This document shows positions 28,380 through 39,346 of a stretch of DNA of 64,000 nucleotides, in pieces. Where the stretch lies: the NCBI RefSeq assembly GCF_001456115.1, contig NZ_CP013264.1:721001-785000 (forward strand), in the 5' to 3' direction. The position numbers were made by a program, and so were the translations under genes. How positions within the stretch are numbered: the first letter of the stretch is position 1; the number at the start of each line of letters is the position of its first letter. This stretch comes from Sphingobium baderi. Its GTDB lineage: Bacteria; Pseudomonadota; Alphaproteobacteria; Sphingomonadales; Sphingomonadaceae. The notes below the pieces were generated by a model that did not search any database, had not been told where the DNA came from, and saw nothing but the letters and a program-made list of their open reading frames with translations.

Positions 28380-28420
28380 AAAAAAAGAGGGCGGAGCCAT
28401 AACGGCTCCGCCCTCTTTTT
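28380..28420. terminator. Bidirectional terminator between qor and terC
   Basis: AAAAAAGAGGGCGGAGCC pairs with GGCTCCGCCCTCTTTTT across an ATAAC loop. Runs of A and T on either side make it work for both convergent genes. The 210-nt gap holds no other convincing feature. Confidence 0.92.
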
Positions 28421-28441
28421 GCGGACCTATGATCTGGCCAA

Positions 28442-29161
28442 TCAGAACAGCGTCAATATGCCGACCTGATGATCGACGATCCCGTCATAGATCATCTTGA
28501 GCGCGACATAGAGGATGACGACCAGGCCGAGATAGGCGATCCAGCGGAACCGCTCTATATATTTGGCGATGATGTTCGCCGCGATGCCCATCAGCGCGAC
28601 CGACAGAATCAGGCCGATGATGAGGATGCCGGGATGGTCCCGCGCCGCGCCCGCGACCGCGAGCACATTGTCGAGGCTCATCGACACGTCCGCCACGGCG
28701 ACGGCCCATGCGGCGGCGGCGAAGCTCTTGGCGGGACGCAGGCCCGACACATCGTCGTCGGTCGGATCGTTGGGCGTGTCGAGGCCGCGCTTGGGATGCA
28801 GCTCGCGCCACATCTTCCAGCTTACCCAGAGCAGCAGCAGCCCGCCCGCCAGGATCAGGCCGACGATCTGCATGAGCTGCGTCACCACCAGCGCGAAGCC
28901 GATACGCAGCACCAGAGCGGCGATGATGCCGATCATGATGACCCGCTGGCGCTGGGCGACGGGCAGGCCGGCGGCCAGCGCGCCGACGACGATCGCATTG
29001 TCGCCTGCCAGCAATATATCGATCATCAGCACCTGGCCAAAGGCAGCCAGCGCGGCGGGTGAAGTTATGTTACTGAAATCATTGACGATATGGCCCCAGA
29101 TGTCGGCTGGAGAACCAAAGCCCTGGGCCGCGGCGGCAGCGGTGGCGAAAAGGTCGATCAT
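28442..29161 (-). CDS. TerC/YjbE family integral membrane protein
   Basis: A 239-residue multi-helix protein. LMIDILLAGDNAIVVGALAAG and VAVADVSMSLDNVLAVAGAA are the paired acidic helix motifs of the TerC family, thought to bind and move metal ions such as manganese. About seven hydrophobic helices are visible. An acidic loop (PNDPTDDDVSG) sits mid-protein. No yybP-ykoY-like leader could be recognised upstream. Confidence 0.88.
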   Translation of the reverse strand: MIDLFATAAAAAQGFGSPADIWGHIVNDFSNITSPAALAAFGQVLMIDILLAGDNAIVVGALAAGLPVAQRQRVIMIGIIAALVLRIGFALVVTQLMQIVGLILAGGLLLLWVSWKMWRELHPKRGLDTPNDPTDDDVSGLRPAKSFAAAAWAVAVADVSMSLDNVLAVAGAARDHPGILIIGLILSVALMGIAANIIAKYIERFRWIAYLGLVVILYVALKMIYDGIVDHQVGILTLF

Positions 29162-29286
29162 AATGGCCTAACGTCCCCTGTAGCGATTTCCCGTCAGATG
29201 GGCCCATCTGACGGCTCGACAGTCATAGCAAAACAAAAGCGGAGCGGTTTTGATCCGATGCTCTGGAATCCCGACCGCCCGGTGCT

Positions 29287-30543
<1,257 letters not shown>

Positions 30544-30652
30544 GCGAGTCGGTCCGATGGATAGAGTGTCGTGAAAGACAGTTATATGGAGAAAAGCCCG
30601 GCAAACAGATGGCTGGGAACGTCCCGCGCCGGACGGGCGGGTGAGTGAAGAG

Positions 30653-30682
30653 CATTTAGCGATGGGCCTGCCATGCCGTCAA
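30653..30682 (-). promoter_or_regulatory. Possible rho promoter
   Basis: On the minus strand, TTGACG (30677-30682) and TAAATG (30653-30658) are 18 nt apart, about 110 nt upstream of the rho start. This is a guess by pattern only. The rho leader between is long enough to carry autoregulatory signals but I cannot identify them. Confidence 0.35.
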
Positions 30683-30816
30683 GGCGGGACATCGCCCTTT
30701 CTGATGGAAAATTGGCGGCGCTGCCGGTGCCGATCGACCGGCGGTGCCGCAATCGCGGCGATGGACCGTCCCGCCCGCGCCATGGTATAAGGCGGAAAAG
30801 CGAAAGGATGAGGGAT

Positions 30817-31764
30817 ATGCGCCGCCTCCTTCCCATGGTGGCAATGCTGTGGACGCTGTGCCCGCCTTTGGCCGCGCAGGAAACGCCCTCGCTTGATCCC
30901 GCCGTTCCGCCCGCTTTGGTCCGCACCGGCCCGCCCGCCGAGGATCGCGTCACCATTCCCATTCATATCGGCGGCAAGGGGCCGTGGAACTTCATTATCG
31001 ACACAGGATCGCAGCGCACGGTGATTTCGCGCGAGCTGGCCGACCGGCTGGCGCTTCCCGTGCGCGATCCCGTCACGGTGCTCAGCATGACCGACCGGCT
31101 GCAAACCGGCACGGTGGCGCTGTCGACCCTGGGCTTCGGCGATTCGCAAGTGCGCGATATAGAGGCGCCGGTGCTCGACGGCGCGCATCTGGGCGCGCCG
31201 GGGTTGCTGGGTCTCGACAGCCTGCAATCCAAACGGCTGCTGCTCGATTTCCGGAGGGGGCGGATGGAGATTAGCGAAAGCAAAAGCCGCTATGCCCGCG
31301 ATCCCGACACCATCGTCGTCGAAGCGCGGCGGAAGAATGGACAGCTTATCCTGCTCGATTCCGACGTGAATGGGATGGCGGTGAACATCGTGCTCGACAC
31401 CGGCACTAATTTCAGCGTCGGCAATATGGCGCTGATGAACAAGCTGATCCGCAAGAAACGCGCGCCGCAGCTGGAACAGGCGACGCTCACCAGCGTCACC
31501 GGCGGCACGCTGGTCGGTCAGGTGGGCAAGATCCGCGAGGTGCATCTGGGCCGCGTCACGCTGCGCGATCTGCCGGTGCTGTTCGCGGACGCCACGCCCT
31601 TTGCCGAACTGGGGCTGGCGGACAGGCCCGCGCTGCTGCTGGGCATCAACGCGCTCAAGGGGTTCGACCGGGTTGCGATAGATTTCGGCAGGGGAAGGGT
31701 CGATTTCCTGCTGCCCGACATGGGCTGGCTGGAAAAATCGCGCTTCGCCGCGGCCGCGGGGTAA
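30817..31764 (+). CDS. Exported retropepsin-like aspartyl protease with two DTG motifs
   Basis: About 315 residues from ATG 30817 (ATG 30808 is a close alternative). Signal peptide MRRLLPMVAMLWTLCPPLAAQ. Two active-site motifs are visible: IIDTGSQRTV (about residue 65) and VLDTGTNFSV (about residue 195). The two half-domains suggest a single-chain enzyme like pepsin rather than a dimer of one. The family includes bacterial periplasmic proteases; the substrate is unknown. REP-like DNA follows. Confidence 0.82.
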   Translation: MRRLLPMVAMLWTLCPPLAAQETPSLDPAVPPALVRTGPPAEDRVTIPIHIGGKGPWNFIIDTGSQRTVISRELADRLALPVRDPVTVLSMTDRLQTGTVALSTLGFGDSQVRDIEAPVLDGAHLGAPGLLGLDSLQSKRLLLDFRRGRMEISESKSRYARDPDTIVVEARRKNGQLILLDSDVNGMAVNIVLDTGTNFSVGNMALMNKLIRKKRAPQLEQATLTSVTGGTLVGQVGKIREVHLGRVTLRDLPVLFADATPFAELGLADRPALLLGINALKGFDRVAIDFGRGRVDFLLPDMGWLEKSRFAAAAG

Positions 31765-31795
31765 AACCGCGCCGAGATTGGGAGCGCTGGCTGTT

Positions 31796-31865
31796 ATCGG
31801 CCAATGGCCGCCATCCCACATCCGCTCAGGGCGAACGGAGATGGGAATGGCGGTCATTCCGCAAT
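31796..31865. repeat. REP-like element, copy 1
   Basis: Contains a 31-bp core (31823-31853, CGCTCAGGGCGAACGGAGAT and then GGGAATGGCGG) identical to 34642-34672. Flanking CCATCCC and GGAATGG arms can form a hairpin. The core resembles the widespread AAGCTCAGGGCGAACGG family repeats. It sits between convergent genes. Confidence 0.8.
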
Positions 31866-31915
31866 CCACCCATAATTGCCATACGGCACCCCGCTTCGGG
31901 AAGCTTCCTGTCGTT

Positions 31916-33997
31916 CTACGGATCGGGCCGCTGCTGCGCCGGGCGCTGCCGGTCGCGGCCGAGCACTTGGTCGATCCATTGCTGGTCCAGCCGCTGCGGC
32001 GCGGGGCGGTCGGCGGGATCGGGCCGGGCATCGGCATCCGGATTGTCGGCCTGTGGCTCGTCCGGCTGGGCGCGTTCCAGCGGCAGGCCGTTTTCATCGA
32101 CCATCATGCCCCCACCCATTCCATTATCAGGCGCGCCATAATAGGCTTCGTCGTCCGGCTCGAGCTGCCATTCGGGCAGCGTCACCTGGGTATCGAAATT
32201 CTCGACCGGCCGCTTGGCGACGGCGACCTTCATGAAATCGGCGAAGGCATGGGCCGGCGCGCGGCCGCCCTGCAATCCGCCCACAGCCCGCGCATCGTCG
32301 CGGCCCATCCAGACGCCCGTCGTGATGCCGCTGGAAAAGCCCAGGAACCAGCCATCCTTGTTGCTGCTGGTGGTGCCGGTCTTGCCCGCCACGGGCCGCC
32401 CGATCTGCGCCGCCTTGCCGGTGCCGGTGGAAACCGCCGTCTGCATGAGGTCGGTCATCCCCGCCGCCACCCAGGGCGCGACCAGCACGCGGCTGGTGTC
32501 GTCCTGATGCTCGTAGAGCAGGCGTCCGTCCGCCGTCGTCACCTTGGTGATGCCATAGGGCGCGACCGCGATCCCCTTGCGCGCCACCGAAGCGAAGGCG
32601 CGGGTCATGTCGATCAGCCGCACGTCCGACGTGCCCAGCACCATGGACGGATGGGTGTTGACTGGCGTTGAAATGCCGAAGCGCCGCGCCATGTCGGCGA
32701 TGGTGGGGAAGCCCACTTCCACGCCCAGCTTTGCCGCCACGGTGTTGACCGAATAGGCAAAGGCGGTGCGAACATCGATATCACCCGAAAAGCGCCCGTT
32801 GCTGTTGCGCGGGGACCAGCCGTTGATGGTGACGGGCTCGTCCGTGACCCCGGTATCGGGCGTATAGCCCGCTTCCAGCGCGGCCATATAGACGAACAGC
32901 TTCCACGCCGAACCCGGCTGGCGCGTCGCGGTGGTGGCGCGGTTATAGTTGGAGGTCACATAGTCGAGGCCGCCGACCATCGCCCGCACCGCCCCGTCCC
33001 GGTCCAGCGCCACCAGCGCCCCCTGCGATCCCTTGGGCACATTGGCCTGGATCGCGGCGGTCGCGGCGCGCTGCATGGAAAGGTCGATGGTGGTATAGAC
33101 CTCCAGCGGCTCATTCGGTTCGGTGATGAGCGTGTCGAGCTGCGGCAGCGCCCAGTCGGTGAAGTAACGCACGCTGTTCTGCGGCGGCTCGGGGGCCATC
33201 TTCACATCCGCCAGATTGGCGCTGGCATGTTCCGCCGCGCTGATCGCGCCATTTTCCTGCATCAGGTCCAGCACCACGCCCGCGCGGCCGATGGCGGCCT
33301 CCGCATCAGCGGTGGGGGAGTAGCTGGAGGGGGCCTTCACCAGCCCCGCGATGATCGCCGCTTCCGGCAGATTGAGGCTGTCGGCGGGATGGCCGAAGAA
33401 CTTCCGGCTCGCCGCGTCGATGCCATAGGCGCCGCCGCCGAAATAGACCTTGTTGAGGTAAAGCTCCAGGATCTGCCGCTTGCTGAACTTGCGTTCCAGC
33501 GCCAGCGCCAGCACCATTTCCCGGATCTTGCGGCCCCAGCTATAGCTGTTGTTGAGGAAGATGTTGCGCGTCACCTGCTGGGTGATGGTGGACGCGCCCT
33601 GCAAGCGGCGGCCCTTGCCCCGGTTTTCGAGCGCCACCCACGCCGCGCGCGCCATGCCGATGGGATCGACGCCGGGATGCAGATAGTAACGCTTGTCCTC
33701 GGTCGACACCATCGCGTCGACCATCACCTGCGGGATCTGGTCATAGGACAGCCAGCGCCCGAAGCTCGGCCCCAATGACACGATGACGCTGCCGTCCGCC
33801 GCATGGACGCGGATCATCTGGCCGTTGGGCGATGATTTGAGGCTGCTATAGTCGGGCAGCGACTGCATCGCGATGACGACCGCCACGACGATCGCCACCA
33901 CGGCGGCGACCAGCGCGATCAGGCCCGCCTTGAGGCCCCGCATCAGCCACAGCCTTGCCGTGCCCGGCGGTTCCTTGCTCTTGCCCGATCTTGCCAT
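31916..33997 (-). CDS. Class A penicillin-binding protein (PBP1 family, bifunctional)
   Basis: 693 residues from ATG 33997. One N-terminal membrane helix (LIALVAAVVAIVVAVVIAM). Glycosyltransferase domain: STEDKRYYLHPGVDPIGMARA, GASTITQQVTRN and FGGGAYGIDAASRKFF. Transpeptidase domain: SxxK in PGSAWKLFVYM, SVN in AYSVNTVAAKL, KTGT in AGKTGTTSSNKDGW. It polymerises and cross-links peptidoglycan in the periplasm. The last 60 residues are rich in Asp, Pro, Gln and Arg and look disordered. An upstream ATG at 34048 gives an unlikely N-terminal extension. Confidence 0.95.
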   Translation of the reverse strand: MARSGKSKEPPGTARLWLMRGLKAGLIALVAAVVAIVVAVVIAMQSLPDYSSLKSSPNGQMIRVHAADGSVIVSLGPSFGRWLSYDQIPQVMVDAMVSTEDKRYYLHPGVDPIGMARAAWVALENRGKGRRLQGASTITQQVTRNIFLNNSYSWGRKIREMVLALALERKFSKRQILELYLNKVYFGGGAYGIDAASRKFFGHPADSLNLPEAAIIAGLVKAPSSYSPTADAEAAIGRAGVVLDLMQENGAISAAEHASANLADVKMAPEPPQNSVRYFTDWALPQLDTLITEPNEPLEVYTTIDLSMQRAATAAIQANVPKGSQGALVALDRDGAVRAMVGGLDYVTSNYNRATTATRQPGSAWKLFVYMAALEAGYTPDTGVTDEPVTINGWSPRNSNGRFSGDIDVRTAFAYSVNTVAAKLGVEVGFPTIADMARRFGISTPVNTHPSMVLGTSDVRLIDMTRAFASVARKGIAVAPYGITKVTTADGRLLYEHQDDTSRVLVAPWVAAGMTDLMQTAVSTGTGKAAQIGRPVAGKTGTTSSNKDGWFLGFSSGITTGVWMGRDDARAVGGLQGGRAPAHAFADFMKVAVAKRPVENFDTQVTLPEWQLEPDDEAYYGAPDNGMGGGMMVDENGLPLERAQPDEPQADNPDADARPDPADRPAPQRLDQQWIDQVLGRDRQRPAQQRPDP

Positions 33998-34117
33998 GAT
34001 GTCCGTGCCGCCCCGGATACGCGCTAATGGAAAAGGGGACCAGCGCAAATCCGGCGTCGGCCCTCAAAAAGTCTCTGCCGGTCTCAAGAGGATCGCGGCT
34101 TTACCCGTAATGAACGG

Positions 34118-34522
34118 TTACTCCGCCTCGTCGCGCGGCTTGAAGTCCAGCGATGCGCTGTTCATGCAATAGCGCAGGCCGCCCACTCCCGGCCCATCGG
34201 GAAAGACATGGCCCAGATGCCCCTCGCATTTGGCGCAGCGCACTTCGGTGCGGATCATGCCATGGCTGGAATCGCGCAATTCGTCGACCGCGTCGATGTC
34301 CACCGGCGCGGTGAAGCTGGGCCAGCCCGATCCGCTGTCATATTTTTCCTCGGAATCGAACAGCTCCGCCCCGCAACCGGCGCAAAAATACACGCCGTCG
34401 GCCTTGTTGCTGTTATATTTGCCGGTAAAGGCCCGCTCCGTGCCGCCTTCCCGCAAGACATGATATTGTTCGGGGGGAAGGCGGTTGCGCCATTCCTCTT
34501 CGGTCAGGTTCAGCTTGTCCAT
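34118..34522 (-). CDS. msrB: Peptide-methionine (R)-S-oxide reductase
   Basis: A 134-residue MsrB that reduces methionine-R-sulfoxide in proteins. Two CxxC pairs bind zinc (CAGCGAELF and [12 protein letters not shown]). The catalytic cysteine is in [11 protein letters not shown]. No signal peptide, so cytoplasmic. It is upstream of the PBP gene on the same strand but 120 nt away. Confidence 0.96.
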   Translation of the reverse strand: MDKLNLTEEEWRNRLPPEQYHVLREGGTERAFTGKYNSNKADGVYFCAGCGAELFDSEEKYDSGSGWPSFTAPVDIDAVDELRDSSHGMIRTEVRCAKCEGHLGHVFPDGPGVGGLRYCMNSASLDFKPRDEAE

Positions 34523-34624
34523 GGCCGCAATATGGCGCGCGCGGGGCAGCCGATCAAGCCATGCCGATGCGCTATATTCCTGGGGATGACGCAGTTTGCA
34601 AATTCACGTCGCGGGGCGACCGAT

Positions 34625-34690
34625 TTCGGCCATTCCACCTTCGCTCAGGGCGAACGGAGATGGGAATGGCGGACAGTCCGCTCCCCACCA
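34625..34690. repeat. REP-like element, copy 2
   Basis: Shares the 31-bp core (34642-34672) with 31823-31853 and the wider layout. CCATTCC and GGAATGG arms flank an inner TTCGCTCAGGGCGAA hairpin, so it can fold as nested stems. It sits in the gap between msrB and holA. Confidence 0.8.
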
Positions 34691-34715
34691 ATCCGCCATC
34701 CGGCGCGCCATATTC

Positions 34716-35741
34716 CTATCGCTCCCGCGCGGCCTGCCGGGCGATGGTGAGCAGCTCGTGCCGGACCATGAGGTCGCCCAGGCCGCGCCCGCTCCGGCTG
34801 GCGCGTTCCGCCTGCGCCAGGCGCTGGATGACGCGGGCGATGCCCGACGCATCCCATAGTCGCACCTGCCGCGTGACGACGCCCTTTTCCTTCCAGAATA
34901 CGGCCTTTCCCGCCGCCTCCATCGCCGCCTCCAGCCGCCCGCTCCGGTCGAAATCGGCGCGGATATGGGCGAGCAGCATGGCGCGGGTCAGCAGCGGGCG
35001 CAGGAAGGACGCCATGGCCGCGCCGACCTCCGCCAGTCGCCCCAGTTCCTTGTGCATGGCCCTGAGATCGCCGCCCAGCACGGCGTTCACCAGCGGCGCG
35101 GCGTCGGATTCGGGATTGTCGGCGGACAGGGCGTCCAGCGCTTCGGCGGTCGCTTCCTGCGGACGGTCGGGCGCAGCGTCGAGATAGAGGATCAGCTTTT
35201 CGATCTCCCCGCTCATCAACGCGCGGTCGCCATTGGCCAGGTCGACGATCCGCCGCGCCAGTTCCGTGGGCAGGCGCAGCCCGCCTTCCCGCGCGATGGC
35301 GACGGCGATCTGCTCCGCCTCCCGCGCATCGGGCTGATAGGAGATGAAGGCCAGCGTCTGCTTGTGGTCCAGCGCCAGTTTCACCAGCTTGGACGTGGCC
35401 TTGAGCGCGCCCGCCACCGCGATCACCGGATTGCCCGCCGCTTCCGCTTCCAGCAGCGCGTGGAGCGCCGGCACGGACTCCTCGCCCATGCCGTTGACGC
35501 GAATCCACCGCTTGTCCCCGAACATGGAGAAGGACGCCGCCTCGTCCGCCAGCCGGGCGGGATCGTCGCGCAGCGTCGCGCCGTCCAGGTCTATACGCTC
35601 GGCTTCCGGCCCCATCGCCCGCTCCAGCCGTTTGGCCAGCGCCATGCTGCCCGCTTCGTCGGGGCCATAGAGCAGGAAGAAGCGGACATCCGCCGGGGGG
35701 GCGTCCAGCGCCTTTTCGATCTGGCCTCTATTGGCCTTCAT
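34716..35741 (-). CDS. holA: DNA polymerase III delta subunit
   Basis: 341 residues from ATG 35741 (MKANRGQIEKALDAPPADVRFFLLYGPDEAG). The clamp-loader delta fold is recognisable from the N-terminal YGPDE segment, GMGEESVPALHALLE and the C-terminal VIQRLAQAERASRSG. Delta opens the beta sliding clamp. It overlaps lptE by 14 nt, a pairing (lptE-holA after leuS) conserved in proteobacteria. A frame running further upstream is just the antisense end of lptE. Confidence 0.92.
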   Translation of the reverse strand: MKANRGQIEKALDAPPADVRFFLLYGPDEAGSMALAKRLERAMGPEAERIDLDGATLRDDPARLADEAASFSMFGDKRWIRVNGMGEESVPALHALLEAEAAGNPVIAVAGALKATSKLVKLALDHKQTLAFISYQPDAREAEQIAVAIAREGGLRLPTELARRIVDLANGDRALMSGEIEKLILYLDAAPDRPQEATAEALDALSADNPESDAAPLVNAVLGGDLRAMHKELGRLAEVGAAMASFLRPLLTRAMLLAHIRADFDRSGRLEAAMEAAGKAVFWKEKGVVTRQVRLWDASGIARVIQRLAQAERASRSGRGLGDLMVRHELLTIARQAARER

Positions 35742-36234
35742 GACGCTGGTTCCGCGCCGCGAACATGGCGAGCCGCGCGACGATCTGGTCGGCGATGGTC
35801 TGCGACAAGCGTTCCAGCGCCGTGTCCTCCGCCGCGATGGTCGCATATTCGCTGGAGGTCACGTCGATGCCCGCGTCCGACCCGGCCGTGTCGTCCAGCA
35901 CCTGCGCGCCGGTCGCCCCGTCGATCAGCCGGTAACGGGCGCGCAGCGTACGCCGTTCGCGCGTGATGGCGGCGTCGCTACGCAGGCCGAAGCCGCTGAT
36001 CTGGTCGTCCAGCTTCACCACCAGCTTGTAGGACGGGCCGTTGCCGCTCATCGTGGAAAGCCGGTCGTTGAGCGCATTGCGGACCAGCCAGCCGCTCTTG
36101 CCTTCAATCGGCTCCACTTCGATATTGCCCAGCGCCTGCGCCACCGCGCCATGCCCGCCCCCGCCATAGACGGGCCTCAGCCCACAGGCGGAGAGAAGAA
36201 CCGTGACGGCGAGCAGGGGGATGATGCGCTTCAT
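35728..36234 (-). CDS. lptE: LPS assembly lipoprotein LptE
   Basis: A 168-residue lipoprotein with signal peptide and lipobox LSAC (residues 13-16), then GLRPVYGGGG. LptE plugs the LptD barrel that inserts lipopolysaccharide into the outer membrane; in sphingomonads the cargo is glycosphingolipid or LPS-like material. Sequence is weakly conserved, but the gene order leuS-lptE-holA supports the call. Confidence 0.88.
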   Translation of the reverse strand: MKRIIPLLAVTVLLSACGLRPVYGGGGHGAVAQALGNIEVEPIEGKSGWLVRNALNDRLSTMSGNGPSYKLVVKLDDQISGFGLRSDAAITRERRTLRARYRLIDGATGAQVLDDTAGSDAGIDVTSSEYATIAAEDTALERLSQTIADQIVARLAMFAARNQRHEGQ

Positions 36235-36249
36235 GGGACAATCCTATAT

Positions 36250-36290
36250 CCGTTCGCCCTGGGCTTGTCGAAGGGCGTTGGGGCGAACGG
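36250..36290. repeat. REP-like inverted repeat between leuS and lptE
   Basis: CCGTTCGCCC (36250-36259) is the exact reverse complement of GGGCGAACGG (36281-36290). The spacer TGGGCTTGTCGAAGGGCGTTG contains the familiar CTTGTCGAAGGGC of proteobacterial REP sequences. It has no T-run and could act as an mRNA stability or termination element. Confidence 0.75.
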
Positions 36291-36298
36291 TTCCTCTC

Positions 36299-38812
36299 TC
36301 AAATCACCAGATTGACCAGACGATCCGGCACCACAATCACCTTCCTGGGCGTCGCGCCGTCCAGCGTCCGCGCCACGTTGGGCGCCGCGAGGGCGAGCTT
36401 TTCCAGTTCCTCCTTCGGCGTCCCCTTGGGCACGGTGATGGTGTCGCGCAGCTTGCCCATCACCTGACAGGCGATGGTGACTTCATCGTCGACCAGCAGC
36501 GCGGGATCGACCGCGGGCCATGGCGCGTCGGCGATCAGTCCCTCCTCGCCCATCGCGGCCCAGGCGTCCTCGGCCAGATGCGGCGTCATCGGCGCGACCA
36601 GCAGCGCCAGCGTGCGGATGGCGGCGCTGCGCGAGGCCGACGGCTTGGCCTTCTCCACCGCATTGGCGAGTTCGTAGATCTTCGCCACCGCCTTGTTGAA
36701 GCTCAGCGCCTCGATATCCCTGGCGATGCCGTCGATGGTCTGGTGCAGCTTGCGGTCGAGCGGCTTGTCCTGCCCCTCCGCGCCCTTGTCCGCTTCCCCG
36801 AACAGTCGCCACAAGCGATTGACGAAGCGCCACGATCCTTCGATGCCGCTTTCCGTCCAGGGCAGGTCGCGTTCGGGCGGACTGTCGGACAGCATGAACC
36901 AGCGCACCGCGTCCGCGCCATATTGGGCGATGATGTCATCGGGATCGACGACATTCTTCTTGGACTTGGACATCTTCTCGACGCGGCCGACCGTGACCGG
37001 CGCGCCGCTTTCGATATGGACATAATCGTCGCCGGACTTCTTCACCTCGCCCGGCGAAAGCCAGCTTCCATCGCCCGCCTTGTAGGTTTCATGCGTCACC
37101 ATGCCCTGCGTGAACAGGCCGGTGAACGGCTCGGCGAAGCCCAACTGTCCCATATGCTGCAAGGCCCGCGTCCAGAAACGCGCATAGAGCAGGTGCAGGA
37201 TCGCATGTTCGACCCCGCCGATATACTGTCCCACCGGCAGCCATTTCTCGACCACCTCGCGGTCGAAAGGCTTGTCCTTGGGCTGGCTGGCGAAGCGGAT
37301 GAAATACCAGCTTGAATCGGCGAAGGTGTCGAGCGTGTCCGTCTCGCGCCGCGCCGCCTTGCCGCATCGCGGGCAATCGACATGCTTCCAGGTCGGGTGC
37401 CGGTCCAGCGGATTGCCCGGAATATCGAAGCTCACATCTTCGGGCAGGGTGACGGGAAGCTGGTCCTTCGGCACGCCCACCACGCCGCAATCGTCGCAAT
37501 GGATGACCGGGATCGGCGTGCCCCAGTAACGCTGGCGCGATACGCCCCAGTCGCGCAGGCGGAAGACGGTCTGCCCCGCGCCCCAGCCGCCCTCTTCAGC
37601 GCGGCGGATGACCTCGGCCTTCGCCTCCTCCACGCCCATGCCGTCCAGGAAGCGGCTGTTCACGAGGCGGCCGGGGCCGGTATAGGCTTCGTCGTGGATC
37701 GCCTTGGCCTCGTCGCCCTCGGCCGCGACCACGCGTTCCACGGGCAACATATATTTGCGCGCGAAATCAAGGTCGCGCTGGTCGTGCGCGGGCACGCCCA
37801 TGACCGCGCCGGTGCCGTAATCCATCAGCACGAAATTCGCGATAAAGACCGGCAGCTTCCATTCCGGGTCGAAGGGATGGACCACCGACAGCCCGGTGTC
37901 GAAGCCCAGCTTTTCCGCTGTCTCCAGCTCTGCCGCCGTGGTGCCGCCTGCCTTGCACGCCTCGATGAAGGCGGCCGCCTCTGCATTGCCCGCCGCCACC
38001 GCCTGCGCCACCGGATGATCCGCCGCAATCGCGACGAAGCTCGCGCCGAAAATGGTGTCGGGCCGGGTCGAATAAACCTCGATCTCGGTATCGAACGGCG
38101 CGACCGGCTGGAACCGGAATTGCAGCCCCACCGACTTGCCGATCCAGTTTTCCTGCATGGTCCGCACCTTGTCGGGCCACTGGTCGAGCGCCTTCAGCCC
38201 CTCCAGCAGATCGTCGGCGAACTGCGTGATCTTGAGGAACCACTGGGACAGCTTGCGCTTCTCCACCAGCGCGCCGGATCGCCAGCCTCGTCCGTCGATC
38301 ACCTGCTCGTTGGCGAGCACGGTCATGTCGACCGGATCCCAGTTGACCGCGCTTTCCTTGCGATAGACCAGGCCCGCGTCCAGCATGTCGAGGAACAGCG
38401 CCTGTTCATGGCCGTAATAGTCCGGCTCGCAGGTGGCCAGTTCCCGGCTCCAGTCGATGGCGAAGCCCAGCTTCTTGAGTTGCGCGCGCATGTTGGCGAT
38501 GTTGGAGCGCGTCCATTCGCCCGGATGCACCTTCTTCTCCATCGCCGCATTCTCGGCGGGCATCCCGAACGCGTCCCAGCCCATCGGATGCAGCACCTCA
38601 TGCCCCGTCATCCGCCGGAATCGCGCCAGCACGTCGCCCATGGAGTAATTGCGGACATGGCCGATATGGATGCGCCCGGATGGATAGGGGAACATCTCCA
38701 GCACATAGGATCGCGGCTTGTCGCTGCTGTCGGACGCCTTGAACGTCTGCTTCTCATCCCAGACGGCCTGCCAGCGGGCATCGGCCTCAAGCGGGTTGAA
38801 GCGCCTTTGCAT
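36299..38812 (-). CDS. leuS: Leucyl-tRNA synthetase
   Basis: An 837-residue class I synthetase. The HIGH motif is HIGH in [14 protein letters not shown] (residues about 47-56), and KMSKS is in [16 protein letters not shown]. The CP1 editing domain lies between, with [11 protein letters not shown] and the [14 protein letters not shown] segment. A hairpin upstream at 38834-38865 may regulate it. It heads a reverse run with lptE and holA. Confidence 0.97.
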   Translation of the reverse strand: MQRRFNPLEADARWQAVWDEKQTFKASDSSDKPRSYVLEMFPYPSGRIHIGHVRNYSMGDVLARFRRMTGHEVLHPMGWDAFGMPAENAAMEKKVHPGEWTRSNIANMRAQLKKLGFAIDWSRELATCEPDYYGHEQALFLDMLDAGLVYRKESAVNWDPVDMTVLANEQVIDGRGWRSGALVEKRKLSQWFLKITQFADDLLEGLKALDQWPDKVRTMQENWIGKSVGLQFRFQPVAPFDTEIEVYSTRPDTIFGASFVAIAADHPVAQAVAAGNAEAAAFIEACKAGGTTAAELETAEKLGFDTGLSVVHPFDPEWKLPVFIANFVLMDYGTGAVMGVPAHDQRDLDFARKYMLPVERVVAAEGDEAKAIHDEAYTGPGRLVNSRFLDGMGVEEAKAEVIRRAEEGGWGAGQTVFRLRDWGVSRQRYWGTPIPVIHCDDCGVVGVPKDQLPVTLPEDVSFDIPGNPLDRHPTWKHVDCPRCGKAARRETDTLDTFADSSWYFIRFASQPKDKPFDREVVEKWLPVGQYIGGVEHAILHLLYARFWTRALQHMGQLGFAEPFTGLFTQGMVTHETYKAGDGSWLSPGEVKKSGDDYVHIESGAPVTVGRVEKMSKSKKNVVDPDDIIAQYGADAVRWFMLSDSPPERDLPWTESGIEGSWRFVNRLWRLFGEADKGAEGQDKPLDRKLHQTIDGIARDIEALSFNKAVAKIYELANAVEKAKPSASRSAAIRTLALLVAPMTPHLAEDAWAAMGEEGLIADAPWPAVDPALLVDDEVTIACQVMGKLRDTITVPKGTPKEELEKLALAAPNVARTLDGATPRKVIVVPDRLVNLVI

Positions 38813-38833
38813 GTCGAGTCCTCAAAATGCTTT

Positions 38834-38865
38834 GGGACCGGGGTTGCGCGCGGCAGCCCGGTCCC
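38834..38865 (-). promoter_or_regulatory. Hairpin in the leuS leader
   Basis: GGGACCGGG (38834-38842) pairs perfectly with CCCGGTCCC (38857-38865) between the DUF3576 stop and the leuS start. On the minus strand it is followed by AAAGCATTTTGAGGACT, not a clean T-run, and then the leuS ATG. It could be an attenuator or a weak terminator; I see no T-box specifier or antiterminator. Confidence 0.45.
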
Positions 38866-38896
38866 GTCCTGAAAGAAAAAGAGAAGGAAGGGTGGA

Positions 38897-39346
38897 TCAG
38901 CCCGCAATCGCCATGCGGCGCAGGTCGCGCGCCTTGGTGAGGATGATTTCCTCCAGCTTCTGCGTGGTCGCCGCTTCCACCGGGGCGTTGACCCACTGGC
39001 CGCCCTGATTGACCTGACGGCTGCCCGCCACGCGCAGCGCGTCGGCCCGCAGGTCCTGATCCAGGATCGACACGGTCAGCTTCATCCGCTCATTGGGGCT
39101 GTTCGGATTGATATACCAGTCGGTGACAATGACGCCGCCATTGGAATCGGTCTGCACCATCGGCATGAAGGACAGCGTGTCCAGGCTGGCGCGCCACAAA
39201 TAGCTGTTGACGCCGATCGTGGTGATCTTCGACGCGGCGAGATCGGCCTTGGGACGCTCCTTCGACCCGCCGCCGCAGGCGGTGAGCGGCAGAAGCGCAG
39301 CCAGCATCAAACCGGCGGAAACAGGAAGGGAAAAGCGGCGGACCAT
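38897..39346 (-). CDS. DUF3576 lipoprotein
   Basis: A 149-residue lipoprotein with signal peptide and lipobox LTAC (residues 21-24). The body (ITTIGVNSYLWRASLDTLSFMPMVQTDSNGGVIVTDWYINP) is the alphaproteobacterial DUF3576 family. It is commonly next to leuS-lptE, suggesting an envelope function, but none is known. The protein ends in a helical LEEIILTKARDLRRMAI segment. Confidence 0.88.
   Translation of the reverse strand: MVRRFSLPVSAGLMLAALLPLTACGGGSKERPKADLAASKITTIGVNSYLWRASLDTLSFMPMVQTDSNGGVIVTDWYINPNSPNERMKLTVSILDQDLRADALRVAGSRQVNQGGQWVNAPVEAATTQKLEEIILTKARDLRRMAIAG

Noticed and set aside
28263..28469. A 68-codon frame in the gap between qor and terC
   Set aside because: It crosses a bidirectional terminator and lacks conserved features or a ribosome-binding site.
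37382..38872. A 496-codon open frame opposite leuS
   Set aside because: Antisense shadow; no recognisable domain or ribosome-binding site.
38813..38896. T-box regulating leuS
   Set aside because: Only one hairpin is present and no antiterminator or specifier loop; T-boxes are also rare in this group.
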